Of a DNA stretch of 64,000 bases, positions 46,400 to 58,499 are shown piece after piece (the stretch's first letter is position 1; the number at the start of each line of letters is the position of its first letter). The notes under the pieces were generated by a model. That model had not been told where the DNA came from. It saw nothing but the letters and a program-made list of their open reading frames with translations, and did not search any database. A program made the position numbers and the translations under genes. The stretch comes from Halichoerus grypus (lineage: Eukaryota; Chordata; Mammalia; Carnivora; Phocidae). The stretch spans positions 129,437,444 through 129,501,443 of the forward strand of contig NC_135719.1 in NCBI RefSeq assembly GCF_964656455.1, given 5' to 3'.

Positions 46400-49300
46400 A
46401 CTAAACTGATGATTATCAGCAACTAGTTTTAGAGGAACCATTAGCATTGAATATATAGAAATCCTTGCTGACTCCTCAGGCTATGGATACAGGAGATGTT
46501 ATTTTCTGAATACGTGCTTCTGGAGACCTATGCAGGGGTATGTTGCCACTTGGGGTCCTTCAACTTGTCAGTAAAGTGCAAGGGACAGTATCTGCAATCA
46601 TGGGGTAGCAGGAGAGCTTGCGTGTTGTCAGTCCCAGAATGACATAAACACAGAGGAACGCAGCCCCAACAACTTCGTTGTTTCAGGTTGCAGCCCCATG
46701 TATGCCCGCAGGTGACTAGATGTAAGGAAAACACTGGGTGGCCTAACCTTTGAGGCTAAGAAATTGCATTGGCTGATGTCTCATTTCTCTTGCCTTTTGC
46801 TTTACTTCATCGGATACCAATGACCGCTATTTTCTCATAGCGGTTTTAGGGCAATAAAAAATAACTCCCACTGTGCAAATATTATATTCTTCTTTTTGGC
46901 CTGAAGGGAAACTGCTATAAGAAAAATCCTGGAATTTTTTTTTTTTGAGCAAGATCTTAAAGGAAATGGTGGGTTATGAGCAACTCTTACAGACAGAGCC
47001 CTGGGTGGGGAAGGCAAGGCAATTCCCATGTATGCATATCAGATACTGAAATTCTAGGAGGCTCCCCTTTGCAGGAGAAGTGGACCATTGCCTCTTCAAA
47101 CCACTGGCCTCAACTGAGAGGCATCTTCTCCCTGAAGTGAAGTGAGAGTGTTTCTTTGAAGCCCTACACAACTCAACTTCCGCGTTAGGGTAAAACATTT
47201 TAGAGCTAGAATAGTCTCACAGTACGTTAACCAAATAGGTGTTTCTCTTACACCTTTAATTTAGTAGAAAATTTAAAGCAAAAAAAAAAAAAGAAAAGAA
47301 AAAATGACTGCATGGAATAGCAGGGTGTTTGCATGTTTCGGATTGAGACCAGTTAGTTGATGTCTGAGTGCTTCTTCCGACCCTGGGGGGAGCCTGCCGT
47401 GAGCACGGTGGTAGGCAGCATCAACACTTCCAGCGTGGGACCAGGCTGGAACTAGTGGTTGACAGAGCCCGTCCTGCTCACATCTGCCAAAATCTCTCCC
47501 CTGCCAGGAAGCCACCTCCCTTCCTCCCCGATGGCTTTCTCTTAGGGGGAGAAGGTCGCTGGTGCCCACCGTTTCCAGGGCAGCCCTTTGAACAAGCAGT
47601 GGGTGCCTTTGAAAGGCAGACTGCAACAGGAAGACTTTGAAAGCAGGAAGGGCTTTTTCATCTTTGCGGGCCCCAGCCAGAACACTGGTTCCTGTACAGT
47701 ACAAGCAGTTTCAAAGTTATCTCCCATGCTGATATGAATGTGATAACACGGAGCAGAGAGGTGCCATAATGATTTCCTTTCAAATGGCTGCCTCCTCATT
47801 TATCTTTGCACACTGTCAAAGACTGATATGGTCGGGAGTTAGCAGTGGCATGGAATAATTAATCTCGCGCTGGGGAAGTAAGTTCCTCATTTGTCTCCTG
47901 AGAAATTAGCACTGCATTGACAGGGAAAGTAGATGATACAAGGAGAAAGGAGAAGGGGTGTGGTATTTTTAACTCCAGGTGACAAATTGTAATGTTTTGA
48001 CTGAGCACCTACTCTGTGCCAAGGGCTGAGGATACTGATGACTCCTGCACTAGAATAGGTCATAGTCTCTATAGGGTCATCTATTATTTTTAAAGGCAGG
48101 TCACTTTTGCAAAATGCCCAAGGCTGCGGTGGTGATGCTTGTACCATCACCTAAAGAAGAGCTGAATTTCACTGAGTGCACTAGTTACTGGAAAGGTTTA
48201 ACTTCTATAACAAAGAACCACCCACACCAGCACCACGAGTGCAAAGTGACTTAATAAGGTAACAATTCACAGGTTGGGGGATCTAGGACTAACAGACCAT
48301 TCTGCCACTCCTAACATGTGGCTCCCATCTCTGGAAGCCAGCTCTTCCTATTTTCCAGCCAGTGGGAAGAGGAAGAGGGAAAGAACATGCCTTAACGTGT
48401 TTAAGGGTGAGACCCTAAAGTAGCACTCATCACTTTGCTTCTATCCTGTAAGGCTAGACTCGCCTGCAAAACAAGAAAGGTAAGAAAATATAGTCACTAG
48501 CTAGAAAGCTGTGTATCTCGCCTAAAACAAGTTGGGTGTTCTCTTTCTAAGACCACCATGGGACCCTAGGTATTTGGGACAAGAAGCAGCCTCTGCCCCA
48601 GAGATATTAGATATATTCCTTTTTACTTCTCTAAATTTCTAGCAACTCACCTCTTCAGTGAGGGAATTGAAGGAGGTGAGCTCTGCAAATCCACTTCAGT
48701 TCCAAAGTCAAAACAAGAGCTGAACGTTCTTCTCCTGGTTCTGCCATGCAGGAGGTATAGTAATGGACTCTGTGCTGGGAATTTCGTTTTGAGCTGGTTT
48801 CTGTTATTTGGAAATATCAGGTACTGACCTAACGCTGGATTCAAATGGGAGCAGGACATGGTTCTAAAAAGTAGCTTGTGGAAAGAATCAAGCCTATAAT
48901 CCTCTTCCTTTGAGGCTTAAACGCACTGACTGGCCAAGCGAAACGATGGGAGCCAGAAGCAAGATAATTCGATTTAGACAGTGGTGGGTAGCCAGGTCTG
49001 AGGTAGGGAGATCAACAGAGCCTTCTGTGGTAGGGAGATCAACAGAGACATATTTCCTCAGAAGAAACAGAGATGCTGACCTGGGGAGTAAAGTAAAGGA
49101 CCAAGGGAAGCATATGCATTTTTTTAATGGACCAAGGCAGGCGGCCAGATTACACTACCATGGAGTCTGTTGGTGTGTGGCTTCTACTTGAAGGGATAAT
49201 ATTTTCTATAAGGTCCAGGAAATGTAGACCACAGCTTCCCAGATCGTGTCTTTGGAACCAAACCAGGTTGCAGACAATCTCTTTAGCCCTTGAGATGGCT

Positions 49301-51529
49301 GAGTGAGACCTGAGGTCACCAAAGTCCTGGGCAAGTTCCCTCCAACCATGTAGGCCTCCTCCAACTCCCTCATTTTCTACATGTGCTATGATTTGGAAAA
49401 GATTGAAGAGCACCTGATAGAGGCTACCAATAAGGGTGTTTCACTCTAGACACTTGGGAGCTAGCTCAGCTGGTCACTGGGGTGATTTAAATAAATTGTC
49501 TCATGGAGACACACCGGCAAATAGGGCTGGCATTTCGATTTCCTCTATAAGGTGAATTGTGGAAAGAGGTTCATTATAATGATTAAGGAAGATTTATGCA
49601 GTGAGTACATTTTTTTTCCTGTATCCTGTTACACTGCTGGTATTTTATGACCAAAAAAAAAAAAAAAAAGAAAAGAATTCTGGATATTAACTATTTAATT
49701 CCAAGAAATGTGCTCCTCAATTAATTATTTGTAAATTAGAATATAATAACTGGAAACTTTTTGTGCCAGATTTAAAAAAAAAAAAAATTTAAAGGACACT
49801 TACTGCAAATTCTTTAATAAAGAACAATCATCCCCCAACAACCTAAATATCGGCTTTGACACAGTCAGTAAATTAACTCTTTGGCCTTAGGCGGATATCT
49901 TACCTCTCTGTAAAGGAAGTTGGTTTTTGCTGCTGTAAAATGATTCCCATCGGGGTGGGGTGTTAGCAAAGTGATCTGAGCACCTACTCTATCATTCTGA
50001 TTTGAGGTTCCCTTTGGAAAAATCCACGACTCAAAATACACCGAATGAAAATCTCCTGCTACAGAAAGACAATGTGTAGGTTGCTATAGAGTGTGGTTTC
50101 TGTGGTTGGAATCAAGAAAAACAGTGTTGTTTTCTGAGCTCCTGACTCCACTGTTCAGGGTAGATCAAATGAATGAAGCAAGCCTCGACCACTTGTTCGG
50201 CTTCCTGCTGGTTTGCTTCTCCAGAAATTTCCCAAATTATGAGGCCAAAGCACCCATTCGCTATGACAGAGACACCTCATAAATTGTTCAACAGAGCTCA
50301 AGTTTGAAGAATTGCCTTTTTTTCCCTGAGTAGTGATTTTACTTGGGTTTCAGTCATTTCTTCAGATTTTAATTTTAAGAAGATTTCACAAAAGCATCCT
50401 GCAAAATGATAAATACTAAGGCATTCTTTAAACCACATATCCTGCCTAGAACTGATCAATGTATTTTCCCATTTAACATCCATTCCTTTCAGATAAGGTG
50501 TTCTTACTCATTTTTTTAAAATATCATAAATTGAAAGCTACCATTTAAATATAAAACTCTCAACTGAAAAAAATGAATCTGAACTCATCAAATATTTCTA
50601 CCCATCAAATATTTCCTGGCTCTTCAAATGACCTACTTTTCCTTTCCTTTTTTTTTTTATTACAATTTTCTTTCTTTTTATCTCTGATTTTCCTTCTTTT
50701 TTAACCGTAATTACTTAGTTTACCCTCTCTATTCTTCTATTTATTGTAGCCCCAATGCTAAAGTATCTGCTTTTGTGGCTTTTCTATAGTATTTGAAATA
50801 TAATTAATTAATCGACTATAATTAATTGAATATAACCCCTTTATTAATATAATTTGGATATATACCCTTTTATTCTTAATTGAATATAACCCCTCACCTC
50901 CTCCAATAAGCTCCACCTATTGGTCTAAAAAGAGAAATTAAATGAATTGGTCATACTTTTGTGCCTGTTCTTCCCTTTTTGTTTCCATTTCTGCCTCTAG
51001 CACACAGTCTCATGGTAAACTGGAATTTTTTTTGAGGCCACGGTATACATTGCACTGTACTCTCCGACCCTCCATTTTTACCATTATGTCTCTTTCCTGG
51101 ACACCATGTCCTTGAGATCCCCCTATGTCTGATAAAGTAACTCAGGCTAAGGTCATTATAATTGGTGAGGTGGGAATGTTTATCTTAAATTCAATCTAGT
51201 AACTTCGTTGTGTTAATGGAAAATTGTGAGTCCCGTGTATATGAGTGAGGGAGGAGCACAAGCATAGGGAAAGCAAAAAGGGATGTTTCTTGTGAGGTTC
51301 CTACCTGCTGGGCTGAAATTGTGCCACTAGGGCTGTGTCTCATCTGCTGAAATGTAAGGCCAGCCTTGTCTGTTAGGCAAGAGGAAATTTAATTTGCAAC
51401 CTATTTTATTAAAGGATAAATTAAGGTACCGAGTGGGAATTGAAATCATCTAAGGTAATGGAACATTGGAACTTGCCTAGATTTAAAACTGGGTCTTTTG
51501 TGAATTTCATTCATAATGACACCACAATA
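46400..51529. other. Intron, mostly unique; two repeat-free candidate regulatory stretches
   Basis: The piece 47330-47900 is less AT-rich than its surroundings and repeat-free; its sub-segment 47690-47900 has motifs such as ATAATTAATC and TGTCAAAG and reads like a conserved element. An old unassigned repeat is likely around 47990-48070 and possible LTR debris at 48185-48450. A pure A-run lies at 49652-49669. Overlapping frames of 85-143 codons at 47273-47799 lie on both strands and have no recognisable domain. Confidence 0.45.
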
Positions 51530-51534
51530 ATAGC

Positions 51535-51760
51535 TACATGTGTTAAGCACTTATGAGCCAGGGACGGTTTAACATACTTTTACATTTATTAACTCACTTA
51601 ATTCCCATAACGCCTTTATGAATAAGGTTCTCTTGTCTCCATTTTATGTATAAGAAAACTGAGGAGTAGAAAAGCATAAGAAGCGTCTCTCCGTTCATGT
51701 AGCTGATACACTTTGGAGGTGGGATTTGAACCCATAGACCGTCAGTCACTGTTTATACCG
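51535..51760 (-). mobile_element. MIR SINE remnant
   Basis: Reverse MIR over most of its length: GTTAAGCACTTATGAGCCAG, TTTATTAACTCACTTAATTC, CCATTTTATGTATAAGAAAA, CTGAGGAGTAGAAAAGC, then GGTGGGATTTGAACCC. Confidence 0.88.
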
Positions 51761-53574
51761 TATGGAGGCGGTTTGATGAAAAAGATGAAAAGAGCAGTGA
51801 CTCTTTCGGGCTCCTCAAACCCATATTTTGGTATTATTATTAATACCAGCAAGATCAGCTGTTAAATAAGTGTTATCTAGAAGGGTCTTGCCCTTGGATA
51901 AAATTAAATCTTTCTCATGAATCTGTGACTGTGACCAAACTGCAAAATATGCAGTGGATGAATAATTAAATCCAGGTGTCTCTTCTAGCAACAACAGCAG
52001 CAAAAACTGCGGGGACTGGGGCGGGGGGGGGGTGGCGAAGAGAAGGTAGAAGTAACAGACCCGGTATTCACACAAACTGATAATTAATTTTAAAATCAAA
52101 GTGTGTTTTTAAATGTCAGCCCTCCACTAATCCTAAGAATTACAAATAAAAAATAAAAATCCGCCTGCCATTTAACAGCCAGCAATACAAAACCCCTACT
52201 GGGTCAAATGTCGTATGCATAACCAAATTCACAATTTGGTTTCCTTAAGGAGAAATAATTTAGTTATCATTAAACTCTTCGGGAAACTGGTTTTAATAAT
52301 GTTCTTTGATTATCAGGGGTATCGTTTTTCCTTCAGGCAAAGAAGAGAGAATGTGCAGCTAAAACCTTTACTGTATGTGATAATGAAGTTGGTCCATTTC
52401 GGGGTAGGATTGCTACAATTCTTTATCACTCAACATGAGCAGAGGTGTGAAAGCAGGCGGTTTCTCAAACTATAGGAAATTGCTGAATTCACAGATTTCT
52501 ATCTCAACACAATGAACCGGCTATATGTTACATGAAGCTCAAATTTAGTTTGTTGGCTTGTTTTTTAGGACTATGATTATTTTTTGACAGCCTAATAGTC
52601 AGAGGCATAAAAACCTGTAAGAGAAGATGTTTGTACTGTGTGTGTTTTTTTAAATTACAATATGTGAGAATGGTAAAAAAGAAAAAAAAAGTAAGTTTAT
52701 CTATTTACTTGTGCTATGTACTATTACCCTGTGTGACCTATTCCTGCCTCTGGAGGAGCCAAGGGCATTCCATTGCCTTGCTTGCTCTGAGAATATGCCA
52801 GGAACTGATCCCTACTGTGATACAATTAATTAAAACCATAAACATGATTCTAGCTAGCTTTAATGTAGTCCTGCCATGACAACATTTTCTGGATCATTTA
52901 TTTAATATTCATTGACTCACGGTCACTGAAGGTACCAAATCTTTTATCAAATATCTTTCATTAGGGATGGTAAAAATTTATTTTGACCAGCTCATGGTCT
53001 GTACCTTCCCCTGTCTCGTGCATTTCTGAGCAGACTTATTTCTCCTCTTCATTTCTTTGCCCACCCAGCCAACCACTCCAATATTCCTTTATAATTTATA
53101 AACTATCTCTTCCCTGCTGTTGATAGATAGGGGATCTAATTCTGTATATACTCTGGAATTCTGTTTAAAAGTGCTGGCTTTTAATTTGGGGACCAAGGCA
53201 GAATGTAGGGTGTGTCAATTTGGGAATGCTGAATGACTGAAATGTCATGACATTTACAATCCAGATGTCATTGCAAGCTGGGAGACAAGGCAGCTTGGTT
53301 GATAATTAGATGGCAGATGTCCAAGTAGTCGCACACGATACACATTATTTTTTGTATATGTGAGGCTCAGGACCCTAGCCTTGAAAGATAAATGAGAAAT
53401 CACCTCACCCATACCATTAAAAAAAAAAAAAATTAGATGTCATAGTTTTATACAAAAAGTGTATTTATTGGAAATAGCATGCATGAGAAAACAAAAATCA
53501 TTCAAAATTCCTTGTTTTGGTATATCTCTATGAAGGTAAATATATTGATTATTATTACTTTTTGCTTTTCTTCA
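51761..53574. other. Intron, repeat-free
   Basis: I recognise no transposon. The stretch 52150-52500 has evenly mixed sequence and no low-complexity runs and could be a conserved non-coding element; this is a reading impression only. A G-run lies at about 52020-52033. The A-run at 53419-53432 is the only other low-complexity tract noted. Confidence 0.4.
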
Positions 53575-53579
53575 AAACT

Positions 53580-53710
53580 TAAACTCCCGCATTCTACAAA
53601 TGAGCAAATTGAGGCCCAGGGGTGTTAAATGATTTCTAAGATCACCCAGCTAACTGATGGTGGAAATGAGACCAGAATCTCTGATTCTCATGCTAGCATT
53701 CTTTCCAGAA
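53580..53710 (-). mobile_element. MIR SINE remnant
   Basis: TTCTACAAATGAGCAAATTG, AGGCCCAGGGGTGTTAAATG, ATCACCCAGCTAACTGATGG, GAGACCAGAATCTCTGATTC: reverse MIR core. Confidence 0.85.
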
Positions 53711-53755
53711 ATACCTTATTCTCTCTCTCTTTTTTTTGGAAAAAACAAAAAAATT

Positions 53756-54090
53756 TTCCCCAGCTTTATTGAGATATAACCGACATGTAGTGTTGTGTAA
53801 GTTTAAGGTATACAAGGTGTTGATTTGATACACTTATCTACTACAAAATGATTGGTACTAGAATTAGCTAACACCTCCATCAGGCCACATAATTACAATT
53901 TATTTTTTGTGGTAAGAACATTTAATATCTACTCTCTTAACAACTTTCAAGTATATAATGCAGTATTATTAACTGTAATCACCATGCTGTACATTAGATC
54001 CCCAGAACTTATTCATCTTATAACTGGAAATTTATATTCTTTCATCATTTCCCCATTTCTCCTGCCCACCGCCATTCTTGAATTCAGTTA
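53756..54090 (-). mobile_element. Older mammalian L1 3'UTR fragment
   Basis: AGCTTTATTGAGATATAACC, ATTTAATATCTACTCTCTTA, ACAACTTTCAAGTATATAAT, ACCATGCTGTACATTAGATC, CCCCAGAACTTATTCATCTT are characteristic of a reverse-oriented L1M-type 3'UTR. The 91-codon frame at 53852-54127 is this repeat. Confidence 0.85.
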
Positions 54091-56298
54091 TAAGTACAAG
54101 GAAGCCCACTCTTTGATTCCCTTCTGAGTAAATGCTTGAACCAGATCCCCAGTGGCTCCTTGAGAAAGCTGGGCACAAAGCTTTAAAGTCTTGGTTGAAG
54201 TGTTCTGATTAAACCTGCATGGTACCTGAGCAATAGCCTAAAGTGTGGAAAAATTCTAGTTGGTAGGATTGATTCATTTTATTTAATTTAAAGAGTACTT
54301 GGAGGAAAATGTAATAGATTCACTGCCTAGCTATTGTTAAGTTCCATCCATTGAACCCCCTATTCCTGAAACAGCATCTTGTAACTCTAGAATATTAAGT
54401 TTTCTTGGACTTCCCTTCCACTCTGTTATATTGCATTTTCCATATCTTTAGTGCTTCATGTCCAAGACCTTGCGATTTAAAGTCGAAAGTCAAATCTGTT
54501 ATCACTTCTGTGGTTTTGCATACAAATTTGGAAAAAGAAGTATATTTCTTATAAAGCAAATACATCAGTTGCCAATTATTATGCAAGAATAATTTTCTTT
54601 TTCCATAGCTATAGGGAGAGCTCACTCTATAACATTTCAGAAGGAAGTCCCAGTTGAAGAGAAGCATCCCTTGAAAAGTCAGACTTTAAAGCCCCAAAAT
54701 TCGTGGGCAGACATTGACTTAAGCTCATTGTTGGTGGAAAGGAAAATATGTTCAGCTATCTTGTAAGTTATGGAACCAGGAGAAAAATGGGTTTTCCATA
54801 CTGCCCAGAGGTATTTTGTGTACACACAACTGAAAAGCAACTAAACTTTCAAACTTCGCACAGAGCCGTGTTCCTCTGAGGAATAGTTGGGTATAAGTCA
54901 GAAGGAAATGACTGGAAAAGAATGAGGTTATAAAGTGTCTGACCACTTCTCATGTGAGGATTCTGACGAACTTCTGTAGTGCTGAAGTTGCATTCTTTAC
55001 TCTGATTTAAGAGGGTGTTTGAGGGGAAAGTCTATTACTCAAGTTACTACTGCTCCTATGTCCTGCTCAGTCTTCTGTCCTTTTAACCTGTTGTTTTTTT
55101 GGAGGGCCTGATGACTCTCATCAATGGAGTCAGCCTTGTCCGTGGCTTGGGCACATCTTGTTCTGAAGCAGGGAGGAATTTGGCTCATCTTGCTGCTGGT
55201 TCCTCTTGGACTTCTGGAAATCAATACCTCAGCCACTTACTTTTCTTGAAGAGAACATCTCTGCTTCTCTTATTATACCAGGATGCCAGTTACTAGAATC
55301 CTACCTTGTTCCATTGATCCAGGACCTTCAAGAATATTTCTCTTCACCTAGCTGAGTCTAGCTTAGCATGATCTTATATTTCTAGTAGCCACATTTAAAA
55401 ATTAAAAAGAAACAAATGAAATTAATTATAAGAATATAGTAAGGTATATTTTATTATATCTTCAAAACAAAGATACCACCCATACGATTTCCATGAATGT
55501 TTAGGCAGGTGAATATCCAAACCTAACCTAGGTGAGTTGTCAGGATGCCTGTTTTGAAGTATCAGTTTAAAATATTTCTTGATTTTCCTGGTTTGGTCAA
55601 ATATGTTTAAAAAATTTGTATTTGACTTGCAGAAATGTACAAGGAGCTTTACAATGCTCAGACATGATTTAAACATTCAACAAAATAAATGAGAGCTTCC
55701 TTTGCTGAATGCTCAGGTCCATCAATAACGTGTATGAAGATGTATGCATAGATGTATTTGAATAGGGCTTATAAAATAACAGGGCTGAATCCACAGGTGA
55801 GAGAATAGATGTAGCTTCTTAATAAACTTGAAATGCCTAACATATCCCTCCAAAATGAATCATTAGCTGTGTCCACACGACTCGAAAACTAACAGATTAA
55901 AAAGTAAAAAGCTTCACTTAATCCTCTCAGCTATTTGATGTACATCAAGCATCCAGATGTTGAAAACATCCAAACTGCAATTTAGAAGTTTTACACTTGC
56001 ATGTATTATTCCTTTCCTCAGAAACCAAGTACAGAATCCAAACTACTTTTCAATTTACTCCTTAAAAGTGTAGTAACATCTTTCCAGATACATGGAGATA
56101 TCTCTTGTTGGTGCATGAGTTCTTCACTTTGTGGTTTGGATGTTGAGAAATGTTGGCTCTCTAATGTTTTGTTTTTGTTGTTGTTTTTTTTTTAGTCACT
56201 CAGCAGTTACCCACCAATAACTTAGATTATGTTTAACAAGGGCAAACTAATATTAATATTATTTTAAAGTTGTTTCAACTCAATAATGGAATATTAGG
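54091..56298. other. Intron, unique
   Basis: No repeat family or exon recognised over 2.2 kb. Small frames on both strands have no support. Confidence 0.45.
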
Positions 56299-56457
56299 CA
56301 TACGTAGTAGAACTAGGGTTATCCACTGTCAGATCTTTTATGCCAGTGACCCCCTTTTCAGTAAAGTGATTAAAATTTGACATACGTAGTAGAACTAGGG
56401 TTATCCACTGTCAGATCTTCTATGCCAGTGACCCCCTTTTCAGTAAAGTGATTAAAA
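56299..56457. repeat. Tandem duplication, 82-bp unit, two copies
   Basis: Copy 1 (56299-56380) and copy 2 (56381-56457) both begin CATACGTAGTAGAACTAGGG and contain CCCCCTTTTCAGTAAAGTGA. Over the 77 aligned positions only one base differs (TTTTATG versus TTCTATG). The last five bases of unit 1 have no equivalent after copy 2. There is no microsatellite or transposon at the borders. High identity means a recent event. Confidence 0.96.
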
Positions 56458-56985
56458 ACACTACATTGACTACAGTAGTGTTTTATTGCTATCAGCAACT
56501 ATTATGCCATTGTATGTATCTTCATTTCTGCCATTTATGTCTCAGCATGGAGTTTATATCATGCATTTCATTTTAACAATTTTCTAATTGCTGTCAGATT
56601 TTGTCACGTTGCACATTTTGTGGCCTGCAACATTGATTTCATCTTAATGTCACCAGTGGGAATTGCTGATCTTCGGCTTGGCATAATATTAATTAAATCC
56701 ATATGTCACATCAGTGTGTAGCATTCTTATGAAAATATTCTAATACTTAAGTGCAAGTTGAGGTTACTTCAAAAATGGTGGCCTTCACATGGAATTCCTC
56801 ATGCAGTAACAGTGTTTTGAAAACTGAGATGAATGGGTTTAGGCCAACATTGATAATGAAGGCCAGGTCTTTGTTAGGTCAAAATTCATATCTAGGCTAG
56901 CAGCTTGACATTCAGGATCCCACAAGGAAGAATAGCTGGAAATATTACCCCAGGTGTCTTGAGAAAGTCCATTAGCCCACCCTTA

Positions 56986-57460
56986 TGTAGTAGGCTGAAA
57001 AATCTCCCCCAAAGATACCAGGTCCAGATTCCCGGAACCTGTGAGTTTTGCCTTATGTCGAAAAAGGGCCTTTGCAAGTATGACTAAGTTATGGATAGTG
57101 AGATGAGATAATCCTGGATTATCTGGGCAGGCCCTAAATGTCATTGCAAGTATACTTAGGAGAAAGAAGCAGAGGAGACTCTCTGCTTGCACAGAGAAGG
57201 TGGTGCGAACACAGAGGCAGAGATCAGAGTGACACAGCCATAAGCCACGGAATGCTGGCAGCCACCAGCGGCTGGAACAATCAAGGAACCGGTTCTCCCT
57301 CAGGCCTCCAGAGAGAGTGCACCTCTGCCGGTGCCCTGATTTCAGCTAAATGATAGTAACTGGGGACTTCTGGTCTCCAGAACTATGAGAGAGTAACTTT
57401 CTGTTGTAAGCCACCCTGTTGGTGTTAATTTGCTACAGCAACCATGGGACACGAATATAT
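56986..57460 (+). mobile_element. MaLR-type solo LTR
   Basis: Sense LTR blocks in order: GTAGGCTGAAAAATCTCCCC, CCGGAACCTGTGAGTTTTGC, AGGGCCTTTGCAAGTATGAC, GCAGGCCCTAAATGTCATTG, CCAGAACTATGAGAGAGTAA, TTCTGTTGTAAGCCACCCTG and GTTAATTTGCTACAGCAACC. Length near 475 bases suits an almost complete LTR. No internal viral genes flank it, so it is a solo LTR. Exact subfamily not assigned. Confidence 0.75.
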
Positions 57461-58048
57461 CGGACACCCCGAATGATAACAGTAGCGATAATTACCAAAA
57501 ACTGACAAAGCATATAAAGTGCGAGTAAATGTATTTTTAGAAAGTTCTCTTACTCTAACATACAGTGCAAATAAAAGCAGATCTTTGTATAAAAAATGCA
57601 GTTTCAAAATAAGTCTTCTGACCTCCTGTTCCAAATACCCTGATGACCTTAAGGAAACTGTTCTTACTTAGAAATCTGAAGCCATCACTGCCTACCTATG
57701 GGTTGGGTTGAAATGAAGGCACACTGGTGTGTCAAGGCTGTATTCTGTGACAGTGAAGCACGATGGAAGAATTCAAAGTCATAGTCTGGAGCTAACAATA
57801 GGAATACCTAAAATACCTGAGAAAGTTAAGAAAACAATTGGATGAGGTCCAAAGGACAAGTGTGGAATAATCATTTGGAATTCTGCCCTCAAATGGAGGG
57901 ACTGGGGCCAGGCTGTCTTGCCTCTTGTGGTCCCCATATGCTGCGAGGGCAGTGCTAGCTAGCAGAAAGGGTACCCCCAACTTGATGCATCTTACGTTGG
58001 CTGCCACAGTTCCCTAAATGAAATTTGTTTCAAAGAATTCCATCTTTG
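57461..58048. other. Intron, unique
   Basis: No repeat or exon recognised. Confidence 0.45.
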
Positions 58049-58234
58049 GGGCGCCTGGGTGGTTCAGTCGGGTAAGTGTCTGCCTTCAGCTCAGGTCGTG
58101 ATCCCAGGGTCCTGGGATCGAGTTCCGAATTGGGCTCCCTGCTCAGCGGGGAGTCTGCTTCTCCCTCTGCCTGCCACTCCCCCTGCTTGTGCTCTCTCTC
58201 TCTGACAAATAAAAAAATAAAATCTTTTAAAAAA
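58049..58234 (+). mobile_element. Young tRNA-derived CAN-SINE with perfect 17-bp duplication
   Basis: GGGCGCCTGGGTGGTTCAGT, CTCAGGTCGTGATCCCAGGG, GCTCCCTGCTCAGCGGGGAG, CTCTGACAAATAAAAAAATA and poly(A). AAAGAATTCCATCTTTG occurs identically at 58032-58048 and 58235-58251. Among the SINEs here it has one of the cleanest bodies and the longest perfect duplication, so it is probably the youngest. Confidence 0.97.
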
Positions 58235-58499
58235 AAAGAATTCCATCTTTGATGGGCCTCATACAAGCATACTCTCAATTCTGCATCCTTTCGCATGCTG
58301 TCATATACCTGGAGCGAACACCTGGTCACCCTTTTTTAAAAAACTCTGTCTTCTCTCTTGAGTTCCAGTTCCCAGCTTCCTCCTGAATATGTCCAGAGGA
58401 TGCTGGCTGCCACTTCATACTCATGGGGTAAAACTGTCCTGTCCCATTGTTTTCTACAAACTCGCCTCTTCCTTTTCCTTTCTGAGTTAGGGGATCATG

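Noticed and set aside
47273..47704. 143-codon minus-strand frame with overlapping plus-strand frame
   Set aside because: No recognisable domain; a local GC rise explains the lack of stops on both strands. Kept only as a possible regulatory island.
15992..58234. tRNA gene calls at the CAN-SINE heads
   Set aside because: The B-box-like region belongs to tRNA-derived SINEs with A-rich tails and target-site duplications, not functional tRNA genes.
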